Numbered from the stretch's first letter, positions 50,671 to 63,341 are shown. The stretch is 64,000 bases of DNA from Druceiella hillmani (GCA_039881145.1 JAYKKI010000015.1:24288501-24352500); one strand, 5' to 3'. The notes: generated by a model not told the origin, from the letters alone. A program made the numbers and translations.

Positions 50671-50725
50671 TATTTGGTAAGCGATTTGTTAACGAAAATC
50701 GTTAACTGAAATCGCTTACCAAATA
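50671..50725. repeat. Inverted repeat with 17-bp outer and 8-bp inner arms
   Basis: TATTTGGTAAGCGATTT (50671-50687) pairs exactly with 50709-50725. Inside, GTTAACGA pairs with TCGTTAAC, with a 2-nt bulge between the two helices on the right side. Confidence 0.85.
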
Positions 50726-50815
50726 TAAAAATGCATAAAAATGGATCTTCTGGTATTTATTTGAACATTTTTGGTAAAAATGCTAAATACGATGTTTTAT
50801 CACACTTTCGTTGTG

Positions 50816-50850
50816 GTCGCCGTGGTGTATTGGGTGGACCACAAGGCATA
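50816..50850 (+). repeat. Fragment of a tRNA-derived SINE head
   Basis: 35 bases match 55915-55949 at 29 positions (GTCGCCGTGGTGTATTGGGT against GTCGCCGTGGTGTGTTGGGT). It contains the box-A-like part only; the box B half is missing. Confidence 0.55.
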
Positions 50851-52476
50851 CGTTATACACATTTAGATACATTAAAGTAGATAAATACTTTGTAACAAAA
50901 TATACTACAAGTTATTTAATCTATGCAGCGCTTAAATAAGTTAATTTGATATATCTCTAATTACTTAAGGGCCATATTTAATAAGGATAAAGATCAGCAG
51001 AATTTCTTAGAGTTAATCCACTTTTACTTTATATAAAGCTATCAGAAGCCAATTGTTATTTACATACCTCATATCTAGAAGTCTAATTTACCGCAGAATG
51101 GTAAATATCCCGATTGTTTGGTACTACTGCCAATTAAAAAATTCGGGCTTTTCGAACTTCATAACATTTGTTAAGTCGAGTTAATATGAATCTTCATAAA
51201 AGTATTCAATCATCTGTTAGGAAAATATCGGCACGGAAATGTGTGAAAACGTAAACAAAGGAGCGAGACTCAAACTAAGTTAAAATAAACGTGCAATATA
51301 TGCTAAAACCAAGAAAGTGTCTGGAGGCAAAATAAAGGTTTGATGACACTTTCACTCAAATATCACCGCTTTGAATCAAATAATTTTTTCGTTCAATTCA
51401 CATTATTTTACAAGCCGACCGTTATTTTTATATATTCCGATTCATTTGGGCTTGTTTGAACTGCTTATTGCTCGAGCCAATTAAGTCCATTGTGTGTGTA
51501 TACCGACACGTTTTTTTATTAACCATTTTTTAATTTTTTTTAGGTAGAATCGTAAAAATGAATCGAAATATTTTATTATAAGTTACAATTAATTTGTATT
51601 GTTGCCAAATGTCGCGAGAACCGAAATGGACAAGACATTTGGTATTATTTAAAGAAAGTACAACGCCATATAAAAGTTACTAAGGTCATCTTACCATAAT
51701 TACTTTTTTTAAAATAATCAAAAATTTTATTCTTTAACCAATGTATGGAATTGGTTTTAGGGAATCAATTTGAAGCAAAATGTCTCCGATTAGGGTATAC
51801 TTTTTATACTCTGTTAATATTAATTTCAAGTGCATCAGAAAGAATACGGTCATTTTCTTTCAAAAGAAATTGTAAGATGTTACTTTTGGAAACTGGAATG
51901 GAATGGTTTAATCCACCATTCCTCTATTTTCTTAATTAGACTTTATAACTTTGGCATTATTATTCTTCTGTAAACATTATGTTTTTCAGAATCTTGAAAA
52001 AAAATTATAAATATGTTTGTATCCATATATGAATATAAAAACATTTACAAATTTTTTTACCTAAGAATAAAAGCCATTTAACAATCCCTCAGGCATACGT
52101 CTTGCAATTTTCAAATTGTTTTGTATGTCAACAAGTGAATTTAATTTCAACATGTATTGCGCACCAATACGTTCAGTAACTTGTTTTCCATATATTATTT
52201 TTTTAACCCGCCTTCCGGCTTAAACGGGAAAATATATTACCGGTAGGATCAACATTGTTTTATGCTTATATAAACGTAATTGGCTACTACATCAAAATTT
52301 CATATTTGGCTATGAATGTTATTGTTCAATATCTCGGATTATACTTAAAATATATCGTCATTTTTTTCATTCTAAACGTAATACATTTGACAATGAAAAA
52401 TTAATCTAAATAAACTTGAATATGCGATGTAAAAACTTGTTTAAAATATATTCTTATTTTAAAATGAAAATTATTA

Positions 52477-55400
52477 CTTGCGACATCTTTTTATTTCTAT
52501 GTAATGTGATGCGATAAAGACGTAAGTAAACATTTAATGACATCACTTTCAAAATACACTATTTATTTCCGACATTATTTAAGATAATTTAGTATAACAG
52601 ATTATTACTAGCTACATCTTTTTCACGAGAGTTAAATAACATTTACGAGTGTCCATATAAATTAAACCATTGAATACATAGATGTAATGTGATGCGATAA
52701 AGACCTAAGAAAACATTTAATGACCTCACTTTCAAAGTATACTATTTATTTCGAATATACTAAATTAAGCGTATCAAGTTATTACTGGCGACATCTTTTT
52801 CATGAGAGTTAAATAAAATTTACGAGTTTCCATATAAATTATACCATTGAATACATAGATGTAATGTGATGCGATAAAGACCTAAGAAAATATTTAATGT
52901 CCTCACTTTCAAAGTACACTATTTATTTCGAATATACTAAATTAAGCGTATCAAGTTATTACTGGCGACATCTTTTTCATGACAGTTAAATAAAATTTAT
53001 GAGTTTCCATATAAATTATACCATTGAATACATAGATGTAATGTGATGCGATAAAGACCTAAGAAAACATTTAATGACCTCACTTTCAAAGTATACTATT
53101 TATTTCGAATATACTAAATTAAGCGTATCAAGTTATTACTGGCGACATCTTTTTCATGAGAGTTAAATAAAATTTACGAGTTTCCATATAAATTATACCA
53201 TTGAATACATAGATGTAATGTGATGCGATAAAGACCTAAGAAAATATTTAATGACCTCACTTTCAAAGTATACTATTTATTTCGAATATACTAAATTAAG
53301 CGAATCAAGTTATTACTGGCGACATCTTTTTCATGAGAGTTAAATAAAATTTACGAGTTTCCATATAAATTATACCATTGAATACATAGATGTAATGTGA
53401 TGCGGTAAAGACCTAAGAAAATATTTAATGACCTCACTTTCAAAGTATACTATTTATTTCGAATATACTAAATTAAGCGTATCAAGTTATTACTGGCGAC
53501 ATCTTTTTCATGAGAGTTAAATAAAATTTACGAGTTTCCATATAAATTATACCATTGAATACATAGATGTAATGTGATGCGATAAAGACCTAAGAAAACA
53601 TTTAATGACCTCACTTTCAAAGTATACTATTTATTTCGAATATACTAAATTAAGCGTATCAAGTTATTACTGGCGACATCTTTTTCATGACAGTTAAATA
53701 AAATTTACGAGTTTCCATATAAATTATACCATTGAATACATAGATGTAATGTGATGCGATAAAGACCTAAGAAAACATTTAATGACCTCACTTTCAAAGT
53801 ATACTATTTATTTCGAATATACTAAATTAAGCGTATCAAGTTATTACTGGCGACATCTTTTTCATGAGAGTTAAATAAAATTTACGAGTTTCCATATAAA
53901 TTATACCATTGAATACATGGATGTAATGTGATGCGATAAAGACCTAAGAAAATATTTAATGTCCTCACTTTCAAAGTACACTATTTATTTCGAATATACT
54001 AAATTAAGCGTATCAAGTTATTACTGGCGACATCTTTTTCATGAGAGTTAAATAAAATTTACGAGTTTCCATATAAATTATACCATTGAATACATAGATG
54101 TAATGTGATGCGATAAAGACCTAAGAAAATATTTAATGACCTCACTTTCAAAGTATACTATTTATTTCGAATATACTAAATTAAGCGTATCAAGTTATTA
54201 CTGGCGACATCTTTTTCATGAGAGTTAAATAAAATTTACGAGTTTCCATATAAATTATACCATTGAATACATAGATGTAATGTGATGCGATAAAGACCTA
54301 AGAAAATATTTAATGTCCTCACTTTCAAAGTACACTATTTATTTCGAATATACTAAATTAAGCGTATCAAGTTATTACTGGCGACATCTTTTTCATGACA
54401 GTTAAATAAAATTTATGAGTTTCCATATAAATTATACCATTGAATACATAGATGTAATGTGATGCGATAAAGACCTAAGAAAATATTTAATGACCTCACT
54501 TTCAAAGTACACTATTTATTTCGAATATACTAAATTAAGCGTATCAAGTTATTATTGGCGACATCTTTTTCATGACAGTTAAATAAAATTTATGAGTTTC
54601 CATATAAATTATACCATTGAATACATAGATGTAATGTGATGCGATAAAGACCTAAGAAAATATTTAATGTCCTCACTTTCAAAGTACACTATTTATTTCG
54701 AATATATTAAATTAAGCGTATCAAGTTATTACTGGCGACATCTTTTTCATGACAGTTAAATAAAATTTATGAGTTTCCATATAAATTATACCATTGAATA
54801 CATACATGTAATGTGATGCGATAAAGACCTAAGAAAATATTTAATGTCCTCACTTTCAAAGTACACTATTTATTTCGAATATACTAAATTAAGCGTATCA
54901 AGTTATTACTGGCGACATCTTTTTCATGACAGTTAAATAAAATTTATGAGTTTCCATATAAATTATACCATTGAATACATACATGTAATGTGATGCGATA
55001 AAGACCTAAGAAAATATTTAATGTCCTCACTTTCAAAGTACACTATTTATTTCGAATATACTAAATTAAGCGTATCAAGTTATTACTGGCGACATCTTTT
55101 TCACGACAGTTAAATAAAATTTACGAGTTTCCATATAAATTATACTATTGAATACATAGATGCGATAAAGACCTAAGAAAATATTTAATGTCCTCACTTT
55201 CAAAGTACACTATTTATTTCGAATATACTAAATTAAGCGTATCAAGTTATTACTGGCGACATCTTTTTCACGACAGTTAAATAAAATTTACGAGTTTCCA
55301 TATAAATTATACCATTGAATACATAGATGCGATAAAGACCTAAGAAAATATTTAATGTCCTCACTTTCAAAGTACTCTATTTATTATTACTGGCGAAATC

Positions 55401-55540
55401 TTTTTCATGACAGTTAATAAAATTTACGAGTTTCCCTATAAATTATACTATTGAATACATTGATGTAAAATGATACGGTAAAAACCTAAGTAAATATTTA
55501 ATAACGTCAATTTTAACACCATTTATTTCGGTTCATATCT
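52477..55540. repeat. Satellite array, 177-bp monomer, about 17 units
   Basis: The marker GTAATGTGATGCG occurs at 52501, 52684, 52861, 53038, 53215, 53392, 53569, 53746, 53923, 54100, 54277, 54454, 54631, 54808 and 54985. Spacing is exactly 177 after the first step of 183. Two further units near 55160 and 55320 lack 10 bases (GTAATGTGAT), and a diverged half-unit closes the array near 55460-55540. Inner units differ at only a few sites; the first unit and the last two are clearly more diverged, as expected if the array is homogenised by unequal exchange from the middle. The unit is AT-rich and non-coding. It lies in intron 2 of SELENBP1, about 3.2 kb after exon 2. Confidence 0.97.
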
Positions 55541-55911
55541 GTATCACTTAAATTTTATGCGATACATAAAAATACTCATGAAAGTTGGAGGACGAAGACA
55601 CAACACGTAATGGGTGATATTAAAATTAGTTGAGATGTTTTGAAAGCAACGCAGTGATTAAATACTCTTACAAATAGACAGCGATGAATTAAGTGTACAA
55701 AGTTTTTAAACTAATTTTGTAAACCCTGGGATTCTTTTGGGAAAATATTTTCAACAAATATATCAACTTTTCTTCGCTAATAATAGTTTTCCTTGTCTTT
55801 ATACTTGTACCGCTTGTTGAATTAACGTGTACTATATCAGAGTTAAGTACTAAGAGATATTTTATTAAACGTGATAACTGAACGAGCTTTATACTATGAT
55901 AATATGAAACT
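55541..55911. other. Short unique stretch after the satellite
   Basis: No gene or repeat recognised. The minus-strand frame at 55689-55991 runs through the SINE and is not considered real. Confidence 0.5.
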
Positions 55912-56180
55912 GTCGTCGCCGTGGTGTGTTGGGTTGATAACGAGGTATAGGGCCTTTGACGACGCGACGCACCGAAGGAACCTGGGTTCAATCCCCGGCC
56001 GCTCTTTGAGCGGGGCTGGATCGGTGTTCTGGATGGCTGTAAGAGATTGCTCTCGTAATAATAAGTCTGTCATGTGTATTTATATTATATTTATAGTAAA
56101 CACAGTTAGTTGTTATTTTTACTGTCACTTTTAAATTTGGGTTTGGGATTAAGGGCCAAAACGGGGCACTAATCTTGAGA
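55912..56180 (+). mobile_element. tRNA-derived SINE (candidate)
   Basis: TGGTGTGTTGG (55922-55932) resembles an RNA polymerase III box A and GGTTCAATCC (55985-55994) is a full box B. CTGGG-TTCAATC-CCCGG folds as a tRNA T arm. The region is GC-rich against its surroundings and is followed by a non-tRNA body. Its head is shared with 50816-50850. The 3' end is not certain and no target duplication was found. A decayed genuine tRNA gene is less likely because the D-arm/anticodon part does not fold well by eye. Confidence 0.6.
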
Positions 56181-56841
56181 AGAAAACACAAAAACAGAAC
56201 TTTTCGAGAGGCCCTCGTTCGATATTTTTTTGCAGGTTATACAATTTTATGTGATCCTATAACAGTCTAACGCTGGTTGTGCTGATACGGTATGTAATTC
56301 AATATTGAATAGGTAACACTGACGACTCATTATCTCACAAAAGTAAGCTTACTATTGAATGGAGATTTTATTAGGAAAATATGAACACAAGGATTTTTCA
56401 TGCAAATGTACATTTCTTAAGGGAAATTATAAATGAACTGATACGTAAATGATAGTCATTCCTTAGTAATTTTCATAATAATCAATATATATTCCGAAGC
56501 TACCAATTTTATTTAAAATTTAATTTACAGTTATTACACTAAATTAAAATCTCCAGATGCTCAGGGGCAGAGGGGAATATCTTTTTCTATATTCGATGAT
56601 ATTTTCCGCTAACATCGCGTAATGACCACTAATTACAATGAGTAATGACTATATCGTTTTTTTTTCGCTGATAATGGCTACTTATATATGAAATATTTTA
56701 ATAGTCTTATTGAGAGTTATCCATTCATGATGAAATATACGGTATTTGGGGAAACATATATACAATTTTTACTTTTTAGTTCATCTTAAAAAACAGTACC
56801 TAAAAATATGTCCACGTCTTTCCTTTGGCAATTTGATCATT
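56181..56841. other. Intronic AT-rich DNA without recognised features
   Basis: Nothing that I can support is seen here. Confidence 0.5.
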
Positions 56842-57366
56842 CAATATTTTAAATTTTACCAAAATTGTCTTTTCAAGTTAATAATATTTGATAATTTTGG
56901 ATGCATAGACTTTGATAATATTATTGTCATTTCATTTCTCTCACTTAGGGTATAGAACCTTAAAAAATGCGACCCTATCGATGAAAGTATTTTTTTACTA
57001 TAAATTATAACGACGACTGTCAATATTTTAAATTTTACCAAAATTGTCTTTTCAAGTTAATAATATTTGATAATTTTGGATGCATAGACTTTGATAATAT
57101 TATTGTCATTTCATTTCTCTCACTTAGGGTATAGAACCTTAAAAAATGCGACCCTATCGATGAAAGTATTTTTTTACTATAAATTATAACGACGACTTCC
57201 AATATTTTAAATTTTACCAAAATTGTCTTTTCAAGTTATTAATATTTTATTATTTTGAACCCATAGACTTGATAATATTATTGTCATTTCATTTCTCTCA
57301 CTTAGGGTATAGAATTTTAAAAAATGCGACTCTATCGATGAAACTATTTTTTTACTATAAATTATT
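56842..57366. repeat. Three tandem copies of a 179-bp unit
   Basis: Units start at 56842, 57021 and 57200 (marker CAATATTTTAAATTTTACCA). Units 1 and 2 are nearly identical; unit 3 has more changes and a degraded end. The two almost identical minus-strand 61-residue frames (56856-57041 and 57035-57220) are a by-product of the repeat, not genes. The sequence is unrelated to the 177-bp satellite. Confidence 0.95.
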
Positions 57367-60288
57367 ACGCGTTTACTATATGGAAACTTGAAACTGATAT
57401 ATATGAGGCTATGCTACGAGTTTCGCCCATACGAGTCTTGCTATTTCACATCATTTCCCTACGAAAAATTTATCACTTTTCACAAAAAAAATAACTATTG
57501 TAAATTTATGCTGTCGATTTTTTGTAAAAAACATTGAATTTCACGTGTTAAATTAAATTTTGGCACAGCTGCTCTTCTCTAAATTATTCAGCATTAGAAT
57601 ATACGATAATACTTTAATATACATTACCAAAAAATGGGTTGTTTTTCATTATTTATTATTATTACATTTTTTTTGTACGGATATACTTTTTTATTTTATT
57701 TCTTTTTATTTTAGTTTAATATTCACAAGACTTCCTTTCTCATAATTTAATGTACTGAAAAATATTTTATAAGTATCCAATACCTTCATCTTGAATATAC
57801 TTTCCATATCTTAAATGCCGGCCTAAATCTAATCAATCAGTGGTAAAGAGTGGCTTCTGAATAATAAATATTTTTTTACAAAAAAACTAACTGACTTCTA
57901 TTAAATAATATTTTATTGTTTTTGGTCTATGCTCAAATCATTATTTTATTTTTTGTCTCATACTCCGATAAATTACCGGTAAAATATTTTGCTTTTAATT
58001 TCAGGCTACATCGAGACCTACTAACATTTCAATTCTACTATTAGAATTAACTTTTATTACTTGGCCTTTTATGATTTTGTAATGGCTAATATTTTATATT
58101 CTTTATATAAGTGTGTTCTATGTTCAAAGAACTTAGCGAAGAGTGTTCTTGAAAGCACAATTCTAGTTAGTTACTACTATTCTGTATAATCGTTTAACTT
58201 AAATATATTGTCAAAATTATTTACTTTTATAATCTCTTGCAGTCTACTGCAGTTTTGTGCAGTATTCATTTCCCAGCATGTAACGTTTTAGTTGTTTGAT
58301 GTAGGTGGCTCATGTGGAAATAAATTTGCCTGGAATCTATCTGCACAAAGTTAGATTTATAATAAATAACTAAACAAATGGATAAAAAACGAATAAATAA
58401 TAAATAACTAAGCAAATAGATATAGAATATTTAATAAAAATTATATAATTAACTTTTAAATGAATGAAATAAAATATTACGAAGTGCAATACTAGATCTC
58501 GTTAGAGACATTTACAAAATTCTATTTGAAATTGTGTTACTTAGGTTTATTTTTAAATAATTTATAAAAAACTTTTCATTTCCTTCAGTGTTATGGCGAT
58601 CATTCTATCTCCTACTATTAAAACACAATTTACATTAGATGTATACAATTTACATTAGATGTAAACGGTAACCGCAAATTGTTTCTTACAATACTTCAGC
58701 AAAGCTCGTGATTCTACTTTACTCATAATTTATATTTTAAAAAATCACATCACAAGCCTATGTACATATTTTTATAATGTCAGAGTAACATGTCATTCTT
58801 TTATAATAACATATTATTTTTAAACTCTAACAACAGTTTCACTCCGTGACAGGTTCACCCTAGCGGCACACAGCGCTCAATTAACTTAAATATTATACGA
58901 GATCGTCATCGGATTTTTCCCAGCAAAACAGCATAATATAATATTAGTGTCCCGAAAAAGATGACTTAACATAAATCAGGTAAACAATTTAAATATCATT
59001 TGGACCGTTTTGGACAAAAAATGTTTATTTGCATGACAGATAAAGTTTTAATTCACATGTTACACTCGAATATTTTTGTCTTAGTATTAGTTTCTTCAAG
59101 CACAATATAAAGATTTGCCAATGAAAATATTTTCCTTTCCATGTAAAAAAAAATTACCTTGTACATTAAAGGTTACAAATTTATCATAATATTTATATAT
59201 TTTTTGATTGCAAGGAAAACTTAACGAAACTCAAATAAAACACGTTTTCAATCATTTGTATATTTTAGTACCTTAAAATGGAATATGACTATAAAACCTG
59301 CATTTAAATCTGTTTATATCTGATTTATAGGAACAGCGACACAAACTGACGTTTAATAAATAAATATTGCATTCAAAACTATTATCTCAATACACAATCA
59401 CAAAGCCGCATATTAAAACAGTAAAAGGTCGCGTAAACCGAGTGAAATTAAATTTCCATAATCGATTTACCATCATTTGTCCGTTGGCGACGCGAACTCC
59501 AGCCTTCAGCTGGGGGCCCTGCGTGCACTGCGAATGGCTGTCCGACCCCCGTCTCGGGTTCGAAGACACGAGTCACGTATAAATATTTACGACGGTCATT
59601 GGAAACTTTAAACCGCTACATAAAATTTTCAACCTCTGGAAAAATCTCGGTTAAACGAAAAATAGGGCCGCTTGGGGATAATATCGGCGAACAGTGAGGG
59701 CGAGATGGCTCGTGTACGCGCGGTAATAAGATATAACTACAATTTATTGAACGAGTCGGGGCTGTGGCATGTTTTTGTGACACTTTGATTAAATATGCTT
59801 GGAAGATTTGTTACAGTGATATCATTTGTCAAACCGAATATGCTCGTGACTGTTGCTGAATTATTAACAAAAATCAATGAACTCGTAGGTAAAATGTATT
59901 TGATCAATTACAACTCATACTTCGTCTTAAAAAAGACGGATGTTCTTAGGCATGTCTTCAATTTTTCACATGTATAATTTGACTAAATTTATCTATGTAG
60001 ACAGAAACCAATTACCACTCATTCACAAATATAAAACCTATAGCATGCCTATAGGCTAAAGCCTGCATGTTTCTCTTAGTTTTTTGGTGTTCGCTAAGAA
60101 AGATTTTTTTTGGAAATTCAATACCTAAATGAGTTTGGAATATTGTATAGAACTACGAAATAATTACAGAGACAAAAATTGCATTCGATTAGACTTTCAT
60201 ATTGAAATAAAGAAACGCATATTTCAGCATTATTTCGTTACGGCAAATAATTATTATAAAACATCTTTATTCATGTTTTGACGTGATT
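57367..60288. other. Intronic DNA with CpG-richer patches at 59475-59580 and 59640-59745
   Basis: Mostly AT-rich. Two GC-rich patches (CCTTCAGCTGGGGGCCCTG, CCCGTCTCGGGTTCGAAGAC; later CGTGTACGCGCGGTAATAAG) stand out. GGTTCGAAG recalls a tRNA T loop, but the flanking bases do not form a stem. They may be conserved regulatory DNA. A short duplication of TACAATTTACATTAGATGTA lies near 58627-58665. Confidence 0.45.
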
Positions 60289-60370
60289 GTGACCGTAAAT
60301 GCATTTTTACAAAATGCATTGACGGAAAGTGACCGTAAACGCATTTTTACAGAATGCATTTACGGTCACT
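60289..60370. repeat. Two related hairpins in tandem
   Basis: 60289-60327 and 60329-60370 each contain GTGACCGTAAAYGCATTTTT followed by ACARAATGCATT and ACGG. The second is a good inverted repeat (AGTGACCGTAAA / TTTACGGTCACT with GCATTTT/AGAATGC inside); the first has lost part of its right arm. Confidence 0.8.
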
Positions 60371-62769
60371 TTTTGCCCGGACAAAATAAGGATACGCAAG
60401 TTAATAATACCGTTTACTTACTACTGAAATGATATTCTACATCTTTGAAAAGAACGATACGTAACGTCTCATTTTCATTTATGACTTCTCTTTAATAACA
60501 CCGGGATCATCAATTTCAATTCTTTTCAAGGTTTTGTAGTCAAAGTTCAAAGTCTTATAGCTTAGCCATCTCCGTCTGTCTGTCCGTCCGTTTGTAGGTT
60601 AAGGCCATTTTAATTGCTCTGAGATTTTGAGGCTGAAATTTGGCATGGTTATATATATATTAATAACGTATATAAAGATATGCAATAAAATGTTTTGAAA
60701 TTAAGTTTTTAGGGTATTTGTCCTGTATAAAAAATGGGCTTGAATTTGTTTACTCATATCCTTTTATGTAGGGTATCGCTTAATAGAGTTTTTATTATTG
60801 GCTTGAAAGAATTGCTTTTAATTAATATCACGAACACTTTATCGATACAGGGATCCGTTTAAGAAATATTAAGCTTTAAAGTGATAATTTTTTAGAGTTA
60901 CGTGTCCACACCCCCTACCAGCTAAACCATTATTCTCAAATGTCTGAAAAGTATTCGCAATAGCAGTATCTCTAACGAAATTAAAAGTAAAATTGTCATA
61001 GTTCAGGAGGCCCTACTAGTTTTCGAGTGATAGTCGACCAACTTATATAGTTTCTTCAAGTTATAACAGAGTTCATAGTTCATAACTCCATACATGTGAC
61101 TTAACTCAACTGCAAAACTTACTTTATATTTTAAAATGTACATTTATTATATACGTTACAGGTATACTAGACAATATATTTAAATATGTATTTGGTTAGA
61201 AATAAAATAATTAACAATAAATGGATTGTCTACTATATTTTTCATAGTGTGAAAAATTAATTTTCATTGTGAAAAATTAATATTTATAAACAGTTTAATA
61301 AAAATACTAAAAACCCTTGAATTATTATAATTGTGTACGGAAATTTTACCCTAGTAGTGCGAGTTCGATTTATACTGTACAGATTTTTTTATTTAGGCAT
61401 TCGCATCTTATCTTATTGTTCAATTTATTACTTAATTTTTCGTACGTCATACCCTAAAGCTAAATGTATATTACATAATTCTTTAACAGCCATTTAAACG
61501 AATTACTTTTTATCATGCTTTGATACATAAAGAGATAGAGATGATTTTAACACATTTGTAAATAAACGACCAGTTTTAAAAAATAAATAAGTAATTTTAT
61601 ATTAGTAATTATTGATATTGGTGTCATCTTTAACAACTTAATCATAACACTTTGTCATTCTTTACGAAAAATTAAACCATGGCGCTGATCTATGTACAAG
61701 TCTCACAATGTCATTATAGATATGTTATTTGTTGCCATAATTTGCTGTTTCAGTAGACCATTTTATTTCTTTCATTGCTTTCATTTTACACCAGGCACTT
61801 AACTTGATTTACTTACCAAAAATTATAACTATAATAAAATGAGTTTCCCTACAGTTAAATGCACCTAACTATGTACTGATGTCACCACGTTGTTTTTCAC
61901 CGCAGCGAGGTCGATCTCTTGTAAAATATAGCTTTTGTTAAAGGAAAGTTTTGTCTTAAGTTTTCCTTTCGCCTATTCACACATATACGTATTCGTGGGT
62001 GGTCCGTGCGTGAGTGCGTGCTTGCGTGCCTGCGTGCGTTTATGCGCGCATTTATATATGTATACAAAGATTTATTGTAATCACAGTAGCCTAGTATAAG
62101 AATTGAAACCGTAGTTAAATTGGAGAAATAAATAAATAAAGACGATTCAACCCCACTCAAACCAGACTAATGTTTTCTTTCTTATGATAATTCGTTATTT
62201 TAATTTCATAATAAAATGAAAATTTTAATATTTTAACCACTAGTCTGCATTTTCTGCCGCCATTATGAATTTGTGTGTGTGTTTCTCAGAACTTGTAACT
62301 ACATATTAACAGTAACCTAGGACAGAGAAAAAAAAACAGTCATTTTCAGTTATTGTTAGTCGATGCAGCTGAAATTTGAGTTACGGCGAATCACAATATA
62401 TCTGTAAATTATTTTTTTTTAAGAAAGGATAGCTTTAGTCTCCTTTGTAGAATATTATGCTATCAAGCAAAATCGGTCTTATATACTACGCCGTTTAAAT
62501 ATTATAACAGATGTAGATTACGTGCGAAACCATCTCTTTATTTTGTCTTCAATGTATACTTCAGTAATGAAAATAATTTATGGTATTAAAAAATTATTCC
62601 ATAATATACATTTCTTTTCAATCTGTTTGATCATAATATATCGTTCTACAATCTGTAGTATTCATACGTTATTTCGCGAGAATGAAAAACGTAACCTATA
62701 AAAGAACACGGTTTTCTAAATTCTTCCCCAATACCAAACGTATTGCGCAATCCCATTATTACGTATAAA
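60371..62769. other. Intronic DNA with (GTCT/GTCC)n at 60571-60594, a GCGT-rich run at 62004-62049 and R2 copy 2 at 62111-62159
   Basis: The tetranucleotide run CCGTCTGTCTGTCCGTCCG is followed by a block ending TGAAATTTGGCATGGTTATA, a combination common at retroelement 5' regions in animals. GTGCGTGAGTGCGTGCTTGC and its continuation are a degenerate GCGT repeat. R2 copy 2 ends in GACGATTCAACCCCACTC. No gene is recognised. Confidence 0.5.
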
Positions 62770-63060
62770 GATGCAATTCAGAGTCGAATATTATCGAACT
62801 TATGCCGGTTATAATGGTAAAAACGGTATCGACGACGTCGAAATACAATCATATTGTCATTTTCCACCACAACGAGCGCTTCACGCGAGAAAAGGCACAG
62901 ACTCCCTCCTGCACTATCTCCACCTTTCGCAGGGGACATCCGAGCGTTGCCATGGCTACCGGGCCCTGTTTATCTCGGGGAAAACTTTTAGCAGCTAAGT
63001 ATGGTGGCAAACGGACATTGGATTTACGGATCAGGTTGGCTTCAATATATTTACACGGGA
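62770..63060. other. GC-richer, non-repetitive patch of unknown role
   Basis: It contains CGACGACGTCGAAATAC, CCTCCTGCACTATCTCCACC and CATGGCTACCGGGCCCTGT within AT-rich intron. Overlapping frames (62771-62998 and 62802-63269) are open, but neither shows a known domain, and the second frame's tail is ordinary AT-rich sequence. It does not match SELENBP1. It may be a conserved non-coding element, an unrecognised exon or a retrocopy remnant. Confidence 0.35.
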
Positions 63061-63341
63061 TAAAAGATAGCTCATGTACGCTTAGAGGTTTTTATTATGT
63101 TTTTTTATGCTTTAGATTAGGAGTTCAGGTTTCATTATTGGCCTTTGTAAATGTTTTGTTTGCGGTCGCTCTTAGGCTATATTCACATCGTATTATGTTT
63201 TATTATTTTTATAACAGATATATCACATTTGTATCTATTGATGAGTCGATACCTTTACTCTCCGATTAGTTTGGAAGACATTAGTTTCTTATAAAATATC
63301 TTTTAGAAAAATATAAAGATGATTTTGCACGTAATCTACAT

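Larger units (their letters stand above)
50485..52476. other. Intronic DNA between the duplication and the satellite
   Basis: Apart from the hairpin at 50671-50725 and the tRNA-like block at 50816-50850 listed separately, it is AT-rich with no recognised gene. The 64-residue frame at 51745-51939 is unremarkable. Confidence 0.5.

Noticed and set aside
52477..55540. CRISPR-like array
   Set aside because: Repeats abut with no unique spacers, the 177-bp unit is far too long, and the genome is eukaryotic; it is a satellite.
56856..57220. Two nearly identical 61-residue frames in tandem
   Set aside because: They arise from the 179-bp tandem repeat and not from duplicated genes.
59475..59580. Possible tRNA gene or SINE because of GGTTCGAAG
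   Set aside because: The bases on both sides do not pair as a T stem and no box A is found at the right distance.
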